From positions 82,396 to 146,395 of the forward strand of contig QNGE01001743.1 in assembly GCA_008508345.1 (NCBI GenBank): 64,000 nt of DNA, in the 5' to 3' direction. A program made the position numbers and the translations under genes. This document shows, in pieces, positions 28,301-42,100 of the stretch; position 1 is the first letter of the stretch, and every line of letters begins with the position of its first letter. The notes under the pieces were generated by a model. It had not been told where the DNA came from, did not search any database, and saw nothing but the letters and a program-made list of their open reading frames with translations. Origin of the DNA: Paragonimus westermani. Taxonomy: Eukaryota > Platyhelminthes > Trematoda > Plagiorchiida > Troglotrematidae.

Positions 28301-30036
28301 CCTTCGAGAATCCTGTGTACACAATGACAGTTTTTGTAACCGAAACAGACAAAGTCAAAAATTTCTAGCACGAAAAGATACACAATGCATTTAAATACAC
28401 TGAACTGTTAAATGAGTGCAACCTGACAATCTGTTTTGACAGCTTAGGTTAAAAAGCTACCATCCGTTGTCGGAAGCATCAGTTGGTCATTTCTGCTGTA
28501 TTCATCACAATGACTCTCGATTATTTGCTTGTTTATTCAGTCCTTTGAAAAAATGCTCACGTGTGTATCAGTGCAGATCTGTTTGTCTGAGAACAGTCAC
28601 ATTGTTCGTAAAACCTGAGTAAATTAAGATTGATTATATAATGAAGTGCGAGTACGCAATTACCACGAAACGCTAACAAAAGAAACTGCAAAAACTTTCA
28701 AACATGCTGTCTGATACTATTTTGGTAATAGGTTATTTGTGCTGTTTTCACTTTTTGTAAGGAAGAGAACGTCGACCGAAGCAATAGCTAGATATCACTG
28801 TCGAGGATCTTTTAAAATGGTCACCGATAAGAGTTTCATGGAAGACACTGAGAATCCGATCTCACGTTCGACTAGCAGATACAACCAAATTTTGATTCGA
28901 TGGTGTCTGGACCTCGTTATCTAAAGCAGCTTAACAGTCTCAAAGTAAGCACCTAGCCGGCAGGCCAATCTCTCAAGCAGCTTCACTAGACTGACCTTCT
29001 CTATGAAGCATGGTTTTAACAATCAAATTAACTTTGTGATTTTCTCGCTGGTATGGTGAGCTAGGTAACCAGCAGTAAGTTGACACAATAGTCAAGGAAC
29101 GTGGTCCTTTACCAGTGCCTACGCAATAAACCAATAATACGTTTGGCAAGAAGAAAACACGAACATGGCGCTTTTCGTTGAAGTGGCGATGTTCTGGAAG
29201 AGATTACTGATGAGGTGAGCTAGTCCAAGCTTTCGACCCATTCCAGAATTTTCTCAGATAGTGACCATGTGTTCCACCATTGACATTATTGGTTGGCTGT
29301 GATCAAATTAAACACTATCCTTGTTTATGATTAAATAATGCAAAAACAACCTATCAGGACACAGCTGCGTAGAAAGACATCAGATATCAATTTGGTTTGT
29401 TTCCTTCACACAATACCGTCATTTGACAAAAGTCAAGGAGTGGTGTTTTTACCGAGGCTGGACCGCTTATACCATGAAGAATCTCTATCATGAAGACCCT
29501 TTAGACGAAGTTTTGCATTGTTGTATGTTAAGCCAGCTAGATGGCAAAATGCCAGAAACGTCCTTTTTGATCAAACTTATTGACAGAGCAGTCACGGGAT
29601 TTGACCGTAACGCATATCAGTGAATGAACGGTAATGCAATGGGTACTCAAAAGAGTGAGGTAACCATCTGAGGCTGAGGGCGTACCCATGAAAATTACTC
29701 GGTGATTAGGCGTCTCGTGATCATACTTATCGGCTCTTGTTGCCTTGCAGCCCGGACTGTCTACCTGAGACATGCTTCGCCTACCTGTAATACGACGTCC
29801 AATGTATACTTTCATAAATGCGTGACTACAGTTACAGATGAATCAGTAGACGATATGAACAGCAGAGTTTTTCGCACACGAACAAGAAAGATGTAACACG
29901 ACCATTCAGGTGGTAGCACCAAGACTGTACAGATGCAGTCGAATGACAGCGATATACAGAATATATATATCTTGCACAACTTGTGTCTTTCTGCTTCCCT
30001 AATGGACAGGCCGAATAGAAATCAAGGGATCAAAAT

Positions 30037-30104
30037 CATTCTGTTGTCCAAGGCGACCAATAATTGTCCGAAGTGATCATTTTGTAATTATAGACAACAG
30101 AATG
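30037..30104. repeat. 12-bp perfect inverted repeat around 44 bases
   Basis: CATTCTGTTGTC at 30037-30048 and GACAACAGAATG at 30093-30104. Possibly a short hairpin or a tiny terminal-inverted-repeat relic. Confidence 0.45.
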
Positions 30105-32890
30105 GGTAGGCTGGTTTACAGCCGTCTGTCTGCATAGTTCAGACTAATGTAGTACACGGCCATCACTAGTTAATCAAAATTATATGATAACATATAGCCC
30201 GAACAACCATAATAAAGAAATATTGTGGTATTTGGAAAAGTGCAAACTAATTAGCGTTGGGTAAGAAGCTTCCGGCTAATTCACCAGTTTTAAACCCTAC
30301 CGACCACTATGGTGAAAATGAATGTTTCACTGCAAGTGCTGACTAATGGAGGTGATGTTGGTATCACATTCATCAGACGGCTATGTTGTGTGCCACATGG
30401 GACCTACCAAGCAAACATACCCTTCGAGGCGATTCGTAATCCAAACCAAATTACGTTTATCAACTCAGACGCGATTGTTCGGCCACCTCTATCGGCAAAG
30501 CAAAAGGGCGGTTGTGTCGTCGGAAAACTAAACAAAGCTCGAAATAAGTTGGGCATTTGATATATCAAACGGTCCCACTATCTATTCAATCAACAGGAAA
30601 ACAACCAACCTCGTCGGTTGCGCAATATCTTTTGAATGCGAAACACCGCCTGAGTTAACGAGGCAATCTTAACTGTATATTCAACTAGCATTAACCGTTA
30701 TCATGATAGGTGGAGGCTTTGCTTGGCGAAAGAATTTTTGCGACATGACTATCATTCTGATCTGATAGGTGTGTTTGTTTGTGCACAACTTACTTCGTTT
30801 ATAACTTAGTGAACGATCTAGTTTTTCTACCAGAAGTATGTAGTTGTACACATCAAAATAGATGTCACTGAATGAAGTCTTCAAATGTAGACTGATGTCT
30901 TCCGTTATGATGGTTTCATTTAACATTTTAAAAGGGTTCTCGCTTAGCAGAACACCGCTTTTTCTCATCGTTCGTTATGAACAAAAGTTACACCTCGGAG
31001 GTCAACCCTACTACTTTATCACACAAATTCTGACGTTTGACGGGGTAGGAGATGGAATAAACACTGTTAAAGAATGTTACTAAAAATGATCTGTTTTTGC
31101 TTGCACATAATCTGTCGAAATTATAGTTGTGTAACGTTGTTTCTTTAGGTTCAGAGCTATCGACGTTTGTATTATTCAATAAATTTTTCAGCTAAATAAC
31201 TGGTGCATCTTGATTAACTACGTTTTGCCTCCACGCCCTTGAACTTGCACTAACAAATGAACGACTTCGGGAAAGACTGTTCTTTACATGCACACGACCT
31301 CAGACATCTGCTTCCAGTTCTATTGAGCTATCTGGCTCATAAAATAACTGTCAATTTGTTACCGACGGAGCAATGTTCTTCACTATAGAAGGGAGATCTC
31401 TCAATGAACATGGTGGTTTGCATACGTCATTACACCGGTAATACGATAACTTGCAGACTTGACCATATTGGCAAAGCTGTAATTCTATCGGAAGGGCTAG
31501 AAGAAACGAAGGAACGACATAAAAATTCAAAACTATTTCTGAAATTAACGAGATGTTTTTAATTGCTTGCGGGGCGGAAATATTGAAAATTTTCTTTCCT
31601 TTTTTTCCATTCGTCATTTTCAATAAGTTAACCGTCATACCGATTTTGATTTTTCAAACTAGGTGAATAAACGTGAATGTTACTACCAAATTACCTCTCT
31701 TAGCTACAGCTCTTTACTGGTGTTTCAATGCATATCATGTGTATAGGTTCTTAAGTGAATGTTTTCCGTTTTGGAAAGTCTCTTGTTCTAAACGATGGTG
31801 TGCGCACGTTAGCTCGTTGGGTAGCGTTGCCATTTCAGGCATCTCGACTGTGAACTGTTTCCTCTCTGCCGCGTTCGTTGATCATATTGTCCCGGACCGC
31901 TTTGGCTCTTCAGATCATCACTAGACCTCTTCTAACCGTTCCACACGCTTCTCACACTTTTCACCTCCAGTGTGTACTGCATAAATACAATACGATTTCA
32001 CGAACCCCAGTTAACATATACAAATTTCTACTCACCTCCAGTTCTTATCTATGCCTCTCGTTATCGCTGCAGCAATTCAATGACAGTTGGTGATATGAAA
32101 CAACGGTTTGTTAACAATTAATGGTAGAAAGTTCTTCAACACCTATTGACTGATCTACACACGCAAAACTGGTCGACTTTGTTACCAGTGGACATTTTAC
32201 TATGTTTACTATGTTTCAGTCAACAACTCGCCGGAAGACTGTTCCTGTCCAGCTAACTTATCCTGCTGGTATAGTAAAACCTGATTGCCCTTTTAAGACA
32301 AAACTTTCTAAAGTCGAGTTCCATTTTCCTTCTTATTGTTAGATGTTTTCCCCCCAATCTGATGGTCTCAGTTTGTACTTGACAGTTCTCAGAAACATTT
32401 TGACCAGCGGAGAAACTCACGTCGACCTAGTTGTCCTATATCCATCATTTTGGTGGATGCACATCAATGTGAAGTCATTGAAATATCAATATTTTGTTAC
32501 TGCGTTTCCAACCAGATTTCATTAGAAATCATGCTGGGACCGGAATTAGCTGGCCTTTTGCCGACAATTTCTGTTTTTGAAACAGAACCGTCCCTTATAG
32601 TACACCAAGAGTTCTTCGCTGCTTAATCACGCCTACCAGGAGTACTGTCTTTAAGGTCAAATAATCTCTTTCCATTTCATTTCCGAAACAACGGCGGAGA
32701 AAAACCTGCCGATTTAACTCAAGCAATAGTGGTTCTAAGTCCCCTCAAACACTGAACGCATCCGAAAGTCACATAAAGTACAAGTATCCTGCAGACGGGA
32801 TTCATTTCTCACCATTTCATTAGCTACAACTGCATGAAATAGACATCACATCTTCCTACTGATTGTTTTTTATCACATCAATGCTCACAG

Positions 32891-33158
32891 TACAAGGACG
32901 TCATTTGGGAAAACTGGACCCAACGTTATATTTGAGCGAGGAGGGAGAAGAGTTGTACGATATTCCTCCTGGACATCTTGGACGTATCTGGTTTACTGTG
33001 GCTTATTCGCGAGCAAGTGAACTACTGACTATCACTGTACATAAGGCTCGTAATTTGCGACAGTGTTCGTTGGCCGGTGGAGCATCATTCTGTGTAACTG
33101 GTGCAGAACAGACGGGTACCGAAAATGAAGATTCTCTGGTCCAGGATTTCCGCGTTAA
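32891..33158 (+). CDS. Exon 1 (visible): linker and first half of C2A
   Basis: Acceptor is a pyrimidine-rich tract ending CTCACAG; donor is GTAAGT at 33159. It carries the linker GKLDPTLYLSEEGEELYD and strands 1-2 of C2A (GRIWFTVAYSRASELLTITV, then HKARNLR). Compared with relatives, the loop after KARNLR is stretched by roughly 20 residues rich in Gly, Ser, Glu and Asp before DFRVK. The exon starts in phase 1 and leaves two bases (AA), which the G of exon 2 completes to Lys. Confidence 0.85.
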
Positions 33159-36100
33159 GTAAGTTATTCATGTTCACGGTTTGTACGGATTTATTAAACT
33201 GAGTGCCATGCACAGTGTTGCTAAAATATTTTTAATATATCCTGCGGCGTAACTGAGATCAAACTGTAGATTTTAGTTGTAACTAGAGCTCATGCATAAC
33301 GTGTGTAGCAGTATAACGTTGTCTATTCAATGTTATTCAACACCGGGTTTTGGGACTTAAACTGACATCGTAGACTCAATCACTATTCTTTGACACCGAG
33401 GCGGTTATTATGCACGTCCATCAAGTTAGTCCACTGTATATTGTTTATCTTACTTATCCTTACTGAATATCGAGCAAATTCCTTCGGCCCAAACAAACTC
33501 TTCGACATAACTTTACTTAACTAGTCAAAAAAGTCAATTCTGCTGAGGGTTTTAATATCGGTAGTATGTCTCTATGGCTTATTTTGTTTCTGCTTAATAG
33601 CGTCGATGAAACATGGTGAGAATAGTTTCAAAACGGTGGATTCTAGTCAGGTGGTCCTTTGTCGAATTCAACTTCTTAAAATTTCTCAAACTTTCACAGC
33701 ATCTATCCGACGCTCGTCTCCTGTTTGTTTCGCAACTGTCGCTGCCACAGGCTCTCACACTTCTACTGGACAATATTGTTTGATGGTTTAAAGTATATTT
33801 TGCCGGGGATTTTGATGTTTTTAGTATTGAGTTCGCTTCCGGGCTGGCCAGTCAGCTCAAACAACTCTCTGAACAGTGCTCCTCAAGTAGGTCAGTACAA
33901 CTTCGTATGGCGTGAGTTTATCATCTTGGAAACCCTTCTCATAGTTTTTGATGGTGGTTTAAGTGAAGAGGTTAAAACAGAATCATGAAAATAACAAAGA
34001 TGAAACTAAGCTGGTTAGCTTGTTAACTTTCGGAGGTCATTCACTCAAGCTTAGATTGGGTTTACTTTTGAGTCTTTGACCCAGGACTCATCTGTTGATG
34101 AGACGGCATTGTTATGGATTGCTTTGTCTTTTATTTCGGTTACTGACTGATTTATAGATTTGCTCTGTAACCACATGGTTATTTAGGAAGTTGTCAGCAT
34201 AGTTATCTTAAACTCTTCAAAGTACCGTTAAATTTTTAAGCTGAGCAGACGTATCTATTGACCTTGCGCAGGAGGCAAGGATTTTGTGACTTTTCCAATC
34301 GCATTTGAGTAGGCTGGTCCAAAACAGTTACATGTGTGTACTCTCTCAGTGATCGGTCTACATTACTCAGATTAACGTCTCTTGCGTGCTAACTCTGTTG
34401 CTCACCTGTCTGACGTATTAACGAAACTCACAGTTAGCGTATCAGCGTCCAATGTCTGACAAATTAACGAACATTACACAGATCTTTCACCACACTCTTT
34501 GTCTATTTCAGGATATTTCTTGAACAAAACGAGCGAAAATACCACATGACAACGGTGAAAAAACAGATGGTCAATCCAAATTTTAATGAGCAATTTTCAT
34601 TCCAGGTAGGCACAGTTCTGAGTAACTCCTTGTGTATCTGTGGAATTAAAACTCCATCCCATTTTTATATTCCGTTTATCTCAAACTTGGTTATTTATGA
34701 GCAGCTGTTTCACTGCATTATCAGTAAGCATACGAGAATACATAGCATTTGACGGGTTCTGTTGTTTAACCCCTGTAGCATGTTAGTAAATATAAGGGCA
34801 AATACATCAACCTGTGTTCGGTGAATTCTGATATTGTTAGCATTTTATGCTTTCTGGTTCGCCGAACCAGAACACAGTAGGTTCATAGATAACTAACATG
34901 ACATATTCTGTTACCAGTTCAATTGTTGACAAAACTTGCGGTGCAAGTAAAGTGATTGTCTTCAGAAGATTAACTTATTAGATTAGTCCGGTTTGCTTCT
35001 GGCCACATACATTTCAGCACTGATAGCGCTCTAGTCGATTCACTGTATACCTGCGCTGATTACCTCGGTTGGTTTGCTGTAAGTGATTACGACGATCGAA
35101 GAGGCAATGACTTAACTTCGTTAAATTTTGCTCATCAAACAAATATTTCAATCTGACTGGTCAGTTAGTCACCAGATTGACATGGAACGGATACAACAAA
35201 CATTGTGCTTGTAAACCGCTCACCTTCCGCGCACAATTGGAAAAAGTAACTGTACGTATATAAGTATAAAAACTAAACTGTTACTCCAGGGAAAACAGTA
35301 TAACCGGATTACCGATTCGTAATGTTGAAACTAAGCTACAAAACGGGCTAAGCTTTTGTTATGCAGGACTGTGCGAAATGCATATTTTTATGCTGCTGAT
35401 GTATTTATATACCAGAAACAAATGGATTATCAGTATTTTATCAGTTCTCATTAAGCTAGGTCCACCTGGATACAGTTTCAAACTTTATTGAGGTAAACGT
35501 CGTCTTTTCACCTAGTTAGTTGACTGCGCCAAATACACAGCAGAATATTCTACTCTCACACAAAATTACTTTATAATACATTTCAGTGAATCCATTATCT
35601 TGTGTTTAATTATGAAGCCTGCATTATGGTTTTTGTTTCAATGGCCTGGGACATTTGCGCTCTGATTCAAAATTTTCTGTTAAAAGGTACACTTTTCTTT
35701 TAACTTTACTCTGAATTCAAATAAGATGTGATTCATCGGATGAACCTGTGTTGAGAGCACAGACTGAATCGGACATTTATTAGTTCTCATCCCAATGCTT
35801 AATTTATATAAATCTTGCGAAGGTCAGACAGGGACGCGATCGGTTTAGGAACCACTTGCCTCATGAGCAAATGATAACAGCTTGTCAAAACCATATGGTC
35901 TCTTAAGCGTTTGAATTAGAAATGTTGACGAAAACAGTCAGATTGATTCACCTCCATCATAGATTAACCACATCCTATAAATTAACACTTGTGTATCCAT
36001 CCATTCGAATCTCAATGTATGCATGTCTGCCAAAACTGTTTCGATTACGGTAGAAGAAAAACCACATTTATTACAGGCACTGCTCATCAACCTCCGAACA

Positions 36101-39100
36101 TGTGGTTTTTCTGTAACACTGTCTTATATGCAGTGACCGATTTCTAAATGTTTCTTAAAACACGAGACTGTGCCGCACGATTTTGACAATGACAGCTCAG
36201 GTTGGACCTGACAGAAGTCCACCATGCAGAAAGCCTGAGATGATCCGAGACTGGTCAGAAGCGGATTTTCGCATGAAGAACTGAACGTGTTAGTGTTTCG
36301 ACAGTCACCGTAGACTCATAATACATCAGCTGAAGGGTTAACGGTGCAAGCGTTCCGTCACTTCGTCTCCGAGAATGAGGTTTTCTAAGTTACGCAGCTT
36401 GTATTAACTGTGGTAAACAAACGTATACTGATCAGTCAGTTTTGTGCATGGCATGCTTAAAAAATAGGAAGAATACAGATGGATTACTTGTAGCTAACCC
36501 CACTGTAACACAAAATGTTTCATAAAAGGACCTTGTGAGATGAACATATCGTGCATGTCAAAGAATATACTAAGTGGTCAGTGGGTAAAGAACCACCCTG
36601 CTTTGACTATAGTCTTAAGATCGGGGTATGGAAGATCGACAGACACAATATCACACCTCCTCTCAGTCACCGCAGGCATGACACGACAGATTTGGCTGAT
36701 TACACAGGTCTAAACAGGTCTGAAGTGATATCCCAAGTAAGGACCGAACTCAGGAAGGCTGGAGGACCTGTCTCCAGCAGCTTAATCAGTCCAGAACAGC
36801 ACTTGCAGGTCATCGTTAAGGGAATCCCTGATGTTGTTAATACCCAAATTGCAGCAAACTGTTCCCGACTTAATGAAAAGCACTGAGCTGCACGAGAAAG
36901 GGTACCAAACATCTAGTTACAATTAAACACTCAACTTGAAACAGACACCGGTTAGAACAGAGTGAACTTGTGTTTGTTCAGTATGTAACAGTGCTACACC
37001 ATAGTTGCTACAAAACAGTCAGTTGCTCTGCCAGGCTGGTCTTTTCCGAAATCTGATTCTAATTCCTACCCTCTTCTACAGCGAGGTTGCCGTATAAATA
37101 AGGTAAAGTTCCCATTACGTAACTTCTGAACTTCTTCAGATCAACTGACACAAATGTCGAACAGACATTCCACATAACCATTTGCATGGAAGCAAATTTC
37201 TAGTTATTGTTGGGGCCGTGGGCGCAAATTAATTCATTTCCCCAAAAAATCATTGCTACAATCCACCATCAACTTTGACAGCCTGTTTGAAGGCAGATCA
37301 TTCACATTATGTCTGATATCTTGACATCTTGAAACACTGTGCCATTGCATTAAAGGAATAGTAACCCGGATGTCTCCCAATCCTTTTTTAACAAACAAAA
37401 ATCGATGAAAAACCCCATAAGGCTGGTATTCACGACTTTCTTCAGATCCGGAAAATCTCCTGATAGCTCACGACTTTTGGACAGAGGATGCCGGCGCCAT
37501 TGCTGCTAACTTTTCTGATTTTCAAAGCGCTTATTTCAAAGGTAATTACTACTAGTTGTTAGGAAAACTTTCGGGTTTTATCCTGATAACCACTTTTTTA
37601 ACAGAATAAGCTTAGAATCGACGATAAGGTGAGTGGTCGGCTAGTAATCTGGTTGCTTTTCAAGAGCGATGTTCCACGGAAGTCCATTTTAAGATCTCTG
37701 TTGTTCATTCTTCTCGTTCTTCCACTATCATGAATTGCGAAATCACTGATGGTGTTCCAGACCCTCGATACAAAGCTCCGACAAGTTATAGGTGGTCCGG
37801 AAAATGTGAAGACCTTCGGAATCTTCTGGTTTACCTAGCCTCTTGATGAGTTGGAAATAATGTCGGTTGGTTTCAGCAAATCTACATTCGCCATCAAATC
37901 AGTGCAATTTTAGCATCACTAAGCTAGTGGCATTAACATACAAACGAGACTTAGGGGTCGTTGTGGAAAACAGTTAGCAGCCTGCTACGAAATGTGTACC
38001 AGCGCTGTCACACTTAGGAGGAGTTCGTGGGACTTTTCATTCTGAGGTCTTTCCGTGTGTTCCTATCCACACATGTCGTCCTCTGAACCAAAACATTTGG
38101 GCCTTCATCGAAGTGTTCACAGACGAGCAACTACAAGAATCGTTGGGCTTAAACATTTGGTGAACTCACAACAGATTACAGGTAGCTTGAAGACGACCGC
38201 CACTCAGGTCATCACTCAAGTGGTCTGCTCTCATTAAAAAAGGATCAACGCCTGAAGGTTTATAGGTCGAAATGGGTGGACTATCTTTAAATAGAGCTGC
38301 TTCACAGTCAAGATCACTTCATATTATACCACACAAACCAACTCTTTGGTCATACCTGAATCGGTAAGGACTTTTAAATTTTTACTCGGCGGACGTTTAA
38401 GTAAGAGACAAGTCACATTGGGAGTTTGCAAACCACCGTTCCAGCTTGGTTCTATGGGTTGCTAAACGCGCACATCTGACTGAGCATTGTTCGGTAGTGT
38501 TTCAATGTCCTTTTATGAGATGATTGTATGCCAGTGTTTCTTTGAAATTATCATATCCTTCAGTGCCACTCACTTTTTCTTTGTGCCTATGAGCCGTCCA
38601 ATACAAAATTTTTCAGTTCAATACAAGGGCAGAAACACGCACGCAAAGTTCTCTCTCCCTTCCCCAACATCCCGTGAATCTAGGTTAATGGTTCGGGCGC
38701 TTTACGGCTATGATGGTTTGTTTCAATCAGTCGATATATTTTCTTGCACTGCAAAACTACAGCAATAAGTCAAATATCATCTGGGAGGGTTTGTCTTAAA
38801 CGTTCAACTTACACTCAAATACGTAACCAATACCCGTTTTCTAACGTTCGCGAATGTAAAAATCGGCCAAACTTTTGAGTTTCATCTGAGGTGACATGCG
38901 GACGAACGGCGACTTCACTCTACCAGTCTATCCGACGTGTGTGTACAAGTGACCATCGACTTAGTAACTCACTCGGCTAGTCGTAACCAAGGCCTGGGGA
39001 TACCCTTATGCCATGTGATGTTTCTTCCTCAGATTCGTGACGAGATTTTTCCTTCACAGACACTGAGGGGCAGTACACAGTTGTGGAGAGAAAATGGGGC

Positions 39101-42100
39101 GAATCAAGACAGTAGAGTTTGGTCCTTACGTCCGATTGAGATGTCACTGTTCCGACAAGTGTACTAAACGCGCTGGTGCTTGGGTAAGCCATTTAATTAC
39201 TATGGATTCGAAACCACTTAATTTCTCTCTTTGAATTCCACAAGACCAGTGGTCAGACGTTTTATTCTGAAGAAAAGTCAGCTGGTCGAAGAATCGTGAT
39301 CTGCTCGGTGGGAGGCTGCAGCCCACGCCAATAAACCATTCTGGGCTGACCTGCTGATTGTCTTTAGACACATGAGCCAGCTACTGCTTTCCTTTACGTG
39401 ATGATATCTAAGCTTCAGAGAAAGCAAGTGTTATTTCAGTTAGCTCTCAGGTTCTACCATCCACTTAAACTTGAAAACGGGCCGAAGTGAATCAGCATAC
39501 CGTTGGAAAGTGATCGTGTCCTCTCAGCCTCACTACAATTCCAAATGATTTCTCAGCCGAAATAATTTGCAGCTATCTTCAGACTGAAAGAATGTTAGGA
39601 TAAAGATTGAAGTTAACCTTCTTTAGACTGTTGTGGACTTGGTTTTCAAATTTTCTATCCATAGCCAACAGGGTTTCTGATTAAAAAAGTGTGTGTGAAC
39701 GTTCAGTGGTAAACTATTAGTTCGGGTTATTAAAGTAATCTCTGTAGGTAAGCTATGTATGTCTGATCGGTAAAATGATTTGATCTAACTGTGCAAATTT
39801 TCGCACAGATCCGGCCATATATTCTTGCAACACAATCATTTGTTTGAACTCTCATGGTTTTCATTAGTAAAAAAGTTATTCAGAGAAAAACAGCACTCAT
39901 CTTTTCCACTATTTATGAAACACAGTGCAGTTTTGCAACTTGTTTCCCGGTGTTTATATAAAAGTGTGTATGAAAAATCGATTCGTATAGTGCTCGACTG
40001 TGCGCTTTTAAATTGATCATAAATCGATGCATTCAGTTAAATTACATTTTTGAATCGCCTTGATCTTACTGGTGCTAAACATCTGCCCACCGATATGCAC
40101 ACATGTTCGATTCCATTCATCCATAAGGTTGCCGCCTATGGGATTGGCCAGCAAGCACTGCGGTTACAAGTGTTAGGATATGATAAACGTCGTCGTTGTA
40201 GACTGATCGGTTACACAAGCTTCAGTTTGGCTACCTTGGACACAGCAAGTTCAGACAACGTGGAGTTGAGAACATTTCGCGACATTCAGTTAGACACAGA
40301 GGAAGAAGTGAGTGTTGTCGTCCGAAGTTTGAATTCGGGTTTTCACTTTGATTTATTGCAGCATATCTAGATCATTATTTTCCACCGCAAAAACAGTGCT
40401 GAGTCTAAACAAAACAGTAACAATATGACGTTTTTTTACATATGGAGCCTCCATGTATTAGAAACCGCCTACAACAGCCACTGTTTTTCCACTGCAGATT
40501 ACACTCAAAACGTTAGAGTTCAACTTTCATCACTCAAGTTTAGCAGTTGAAGTTGTTTCAGTAAAACCACCACTTTGGCTAATGATTTATAACTTTAACG
40601 GTGAATACTCCACAAAATACCTTTAACACGATCGTGCCAAGATGTATTCGATGAACAAGTGACCTAAAAGAGGCATGTACCAACTCAAAGCTGTATTTCA
40701 ATTAGTTTACGAAGAACAACACATGTTTCTAAGTGAGAGGTATGAAACAGGACTGATGCAGTATTTCCAGCAATACATAAGATTAGCTGTATATTCTGTT
40801 CATTGAGTCAGAAAAGCCACAAACAATGTTTCCAAACAGGAAAGCGGTTGAGTAATGGATCACTCATTGCCTCCACAAGTAGGATTTAATCAGGTTGATG
40901 ACACCGGTAATAGTAGACGTTGTATACCATTCATTTCTGATTAATCCTCCTAAATCAAAGGCGATATGTTTGTCCCGTATTTCGTTAAGTCCATTAGCTA
41001 GAAGTTAAACCCATGAATGCTTATAGCAAAGAAATATGAATAGTTATCCCACAGTGAATCGTCAGCCTCTAGCTGAGTGCCCGGGAATATTTGACCTAGA
41101 ATGTTATTGGGTAGACTAATGACCATAGAAGTTAGTTCAATCCAAATATATTGGACTTACGTCGAACATTTTCCCCAAAGGCAGCATGGACCGGTTGCCA
41201 CCCCGTTTTCTGTAGAAATCGAAAAGGTTTTCTGAGGCTAAGATTAACTTCTACTAAGTTAATACTAATTTACTTACAAAGTGGCGCACATGAACACGAT
41301 GATGTTTTATGTTATCCACATGACTTCTTGGATATTAGATGTCTTTGTAGAAAGATATTTTGAACAGTGAAATTGATCACTTGGCTCAGTAATGCTGGTA
41401 AGTAGTTTGGCCGCCACGGTTATATTAGGGATTCAAGTCATGCTGGTTTGAGACCAGAAATCGATGCAACAGCCTACCGCGCTTACTCATTTAGTAAAAA
41501 TAAGTTCAGCCTTGGGACAGATTTTCTCAATAATACCGCTGCTATTATTGTGTGCACTCTGTAGCTGATTTTGGTATAGATATGCTCGCCGAGCTTGGCA
41601 TTTAGGTTGCAAACGTTTCATCACCAGGCGAGGTGACATCATCAGTACGTAAGTGTTTCAGCGCATATTTTGAATGTGAAGATTGATCGATGCCTGCTCT
41701 TATATAGGAGAGTCAGTTGACCTACTAGCCTGGATTCTGGTTGGTCGCTTTCCGTCGTATTTGACCTCTGGTCCGACCCACCATTGATTGACTTTTTGTC
41801 TTATCAGGTCAAGTTGCTCTGTTTGGGTTTACAGGTAGTTAGGCTCGGTGGCGTTTACGTCTCCTCAAATCCTTGATTCGCATTGGCTCGTAGATTTTGT
41901 CTAGCTTGATGTGTTTGTTTATTGAACCGGTTGATGAATACCAAGCTTCGAGAAATTCTTTTGCATGTTTGGTATTGGCCTGGGTAAGGATTTCTGCNAA
42001 TACGACAGACGGCCAGATCGGAGGCGTGGTTTTTCCAACATTTAGAGGAACATCTCGACACGATGTTGGAATACGGTCAAGGCCAACATTGGGTGGATGG

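Larger units (their letters stand above)
19013..32890. other. No gene recognised; region upstream of the first visible exon
   Basis: It holds repeat families A and B and the inverted repeat at 30037. At least one 5' exon ending in phase 1 must lie here or further upstream. No candidate with a convincing domain was found. Confidence 0.5.
41569..41997 (-). mobile_element. PLE family 1, 3' end copy (endonuclease tail, 3' UTR, arm)
   Basis: The 3' end is nearly identical to the 53 kb copy: endonuclease tail, 3' UTR and the 157-base arm (41569-41725). It is 5'-truncated at or near the N at 41998. It lies antisense in intron 3 of the synaptotagmin-like gene. The arm carries a hammerhead-like core on the minus strand. 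Confidence 0.85.

Noticed and set aside
36551..36886. 111-codon open frame in intron 2
   Set aside because: No recognised domain, no phase-compatible splicing with exons 2 and 3, which join directly.
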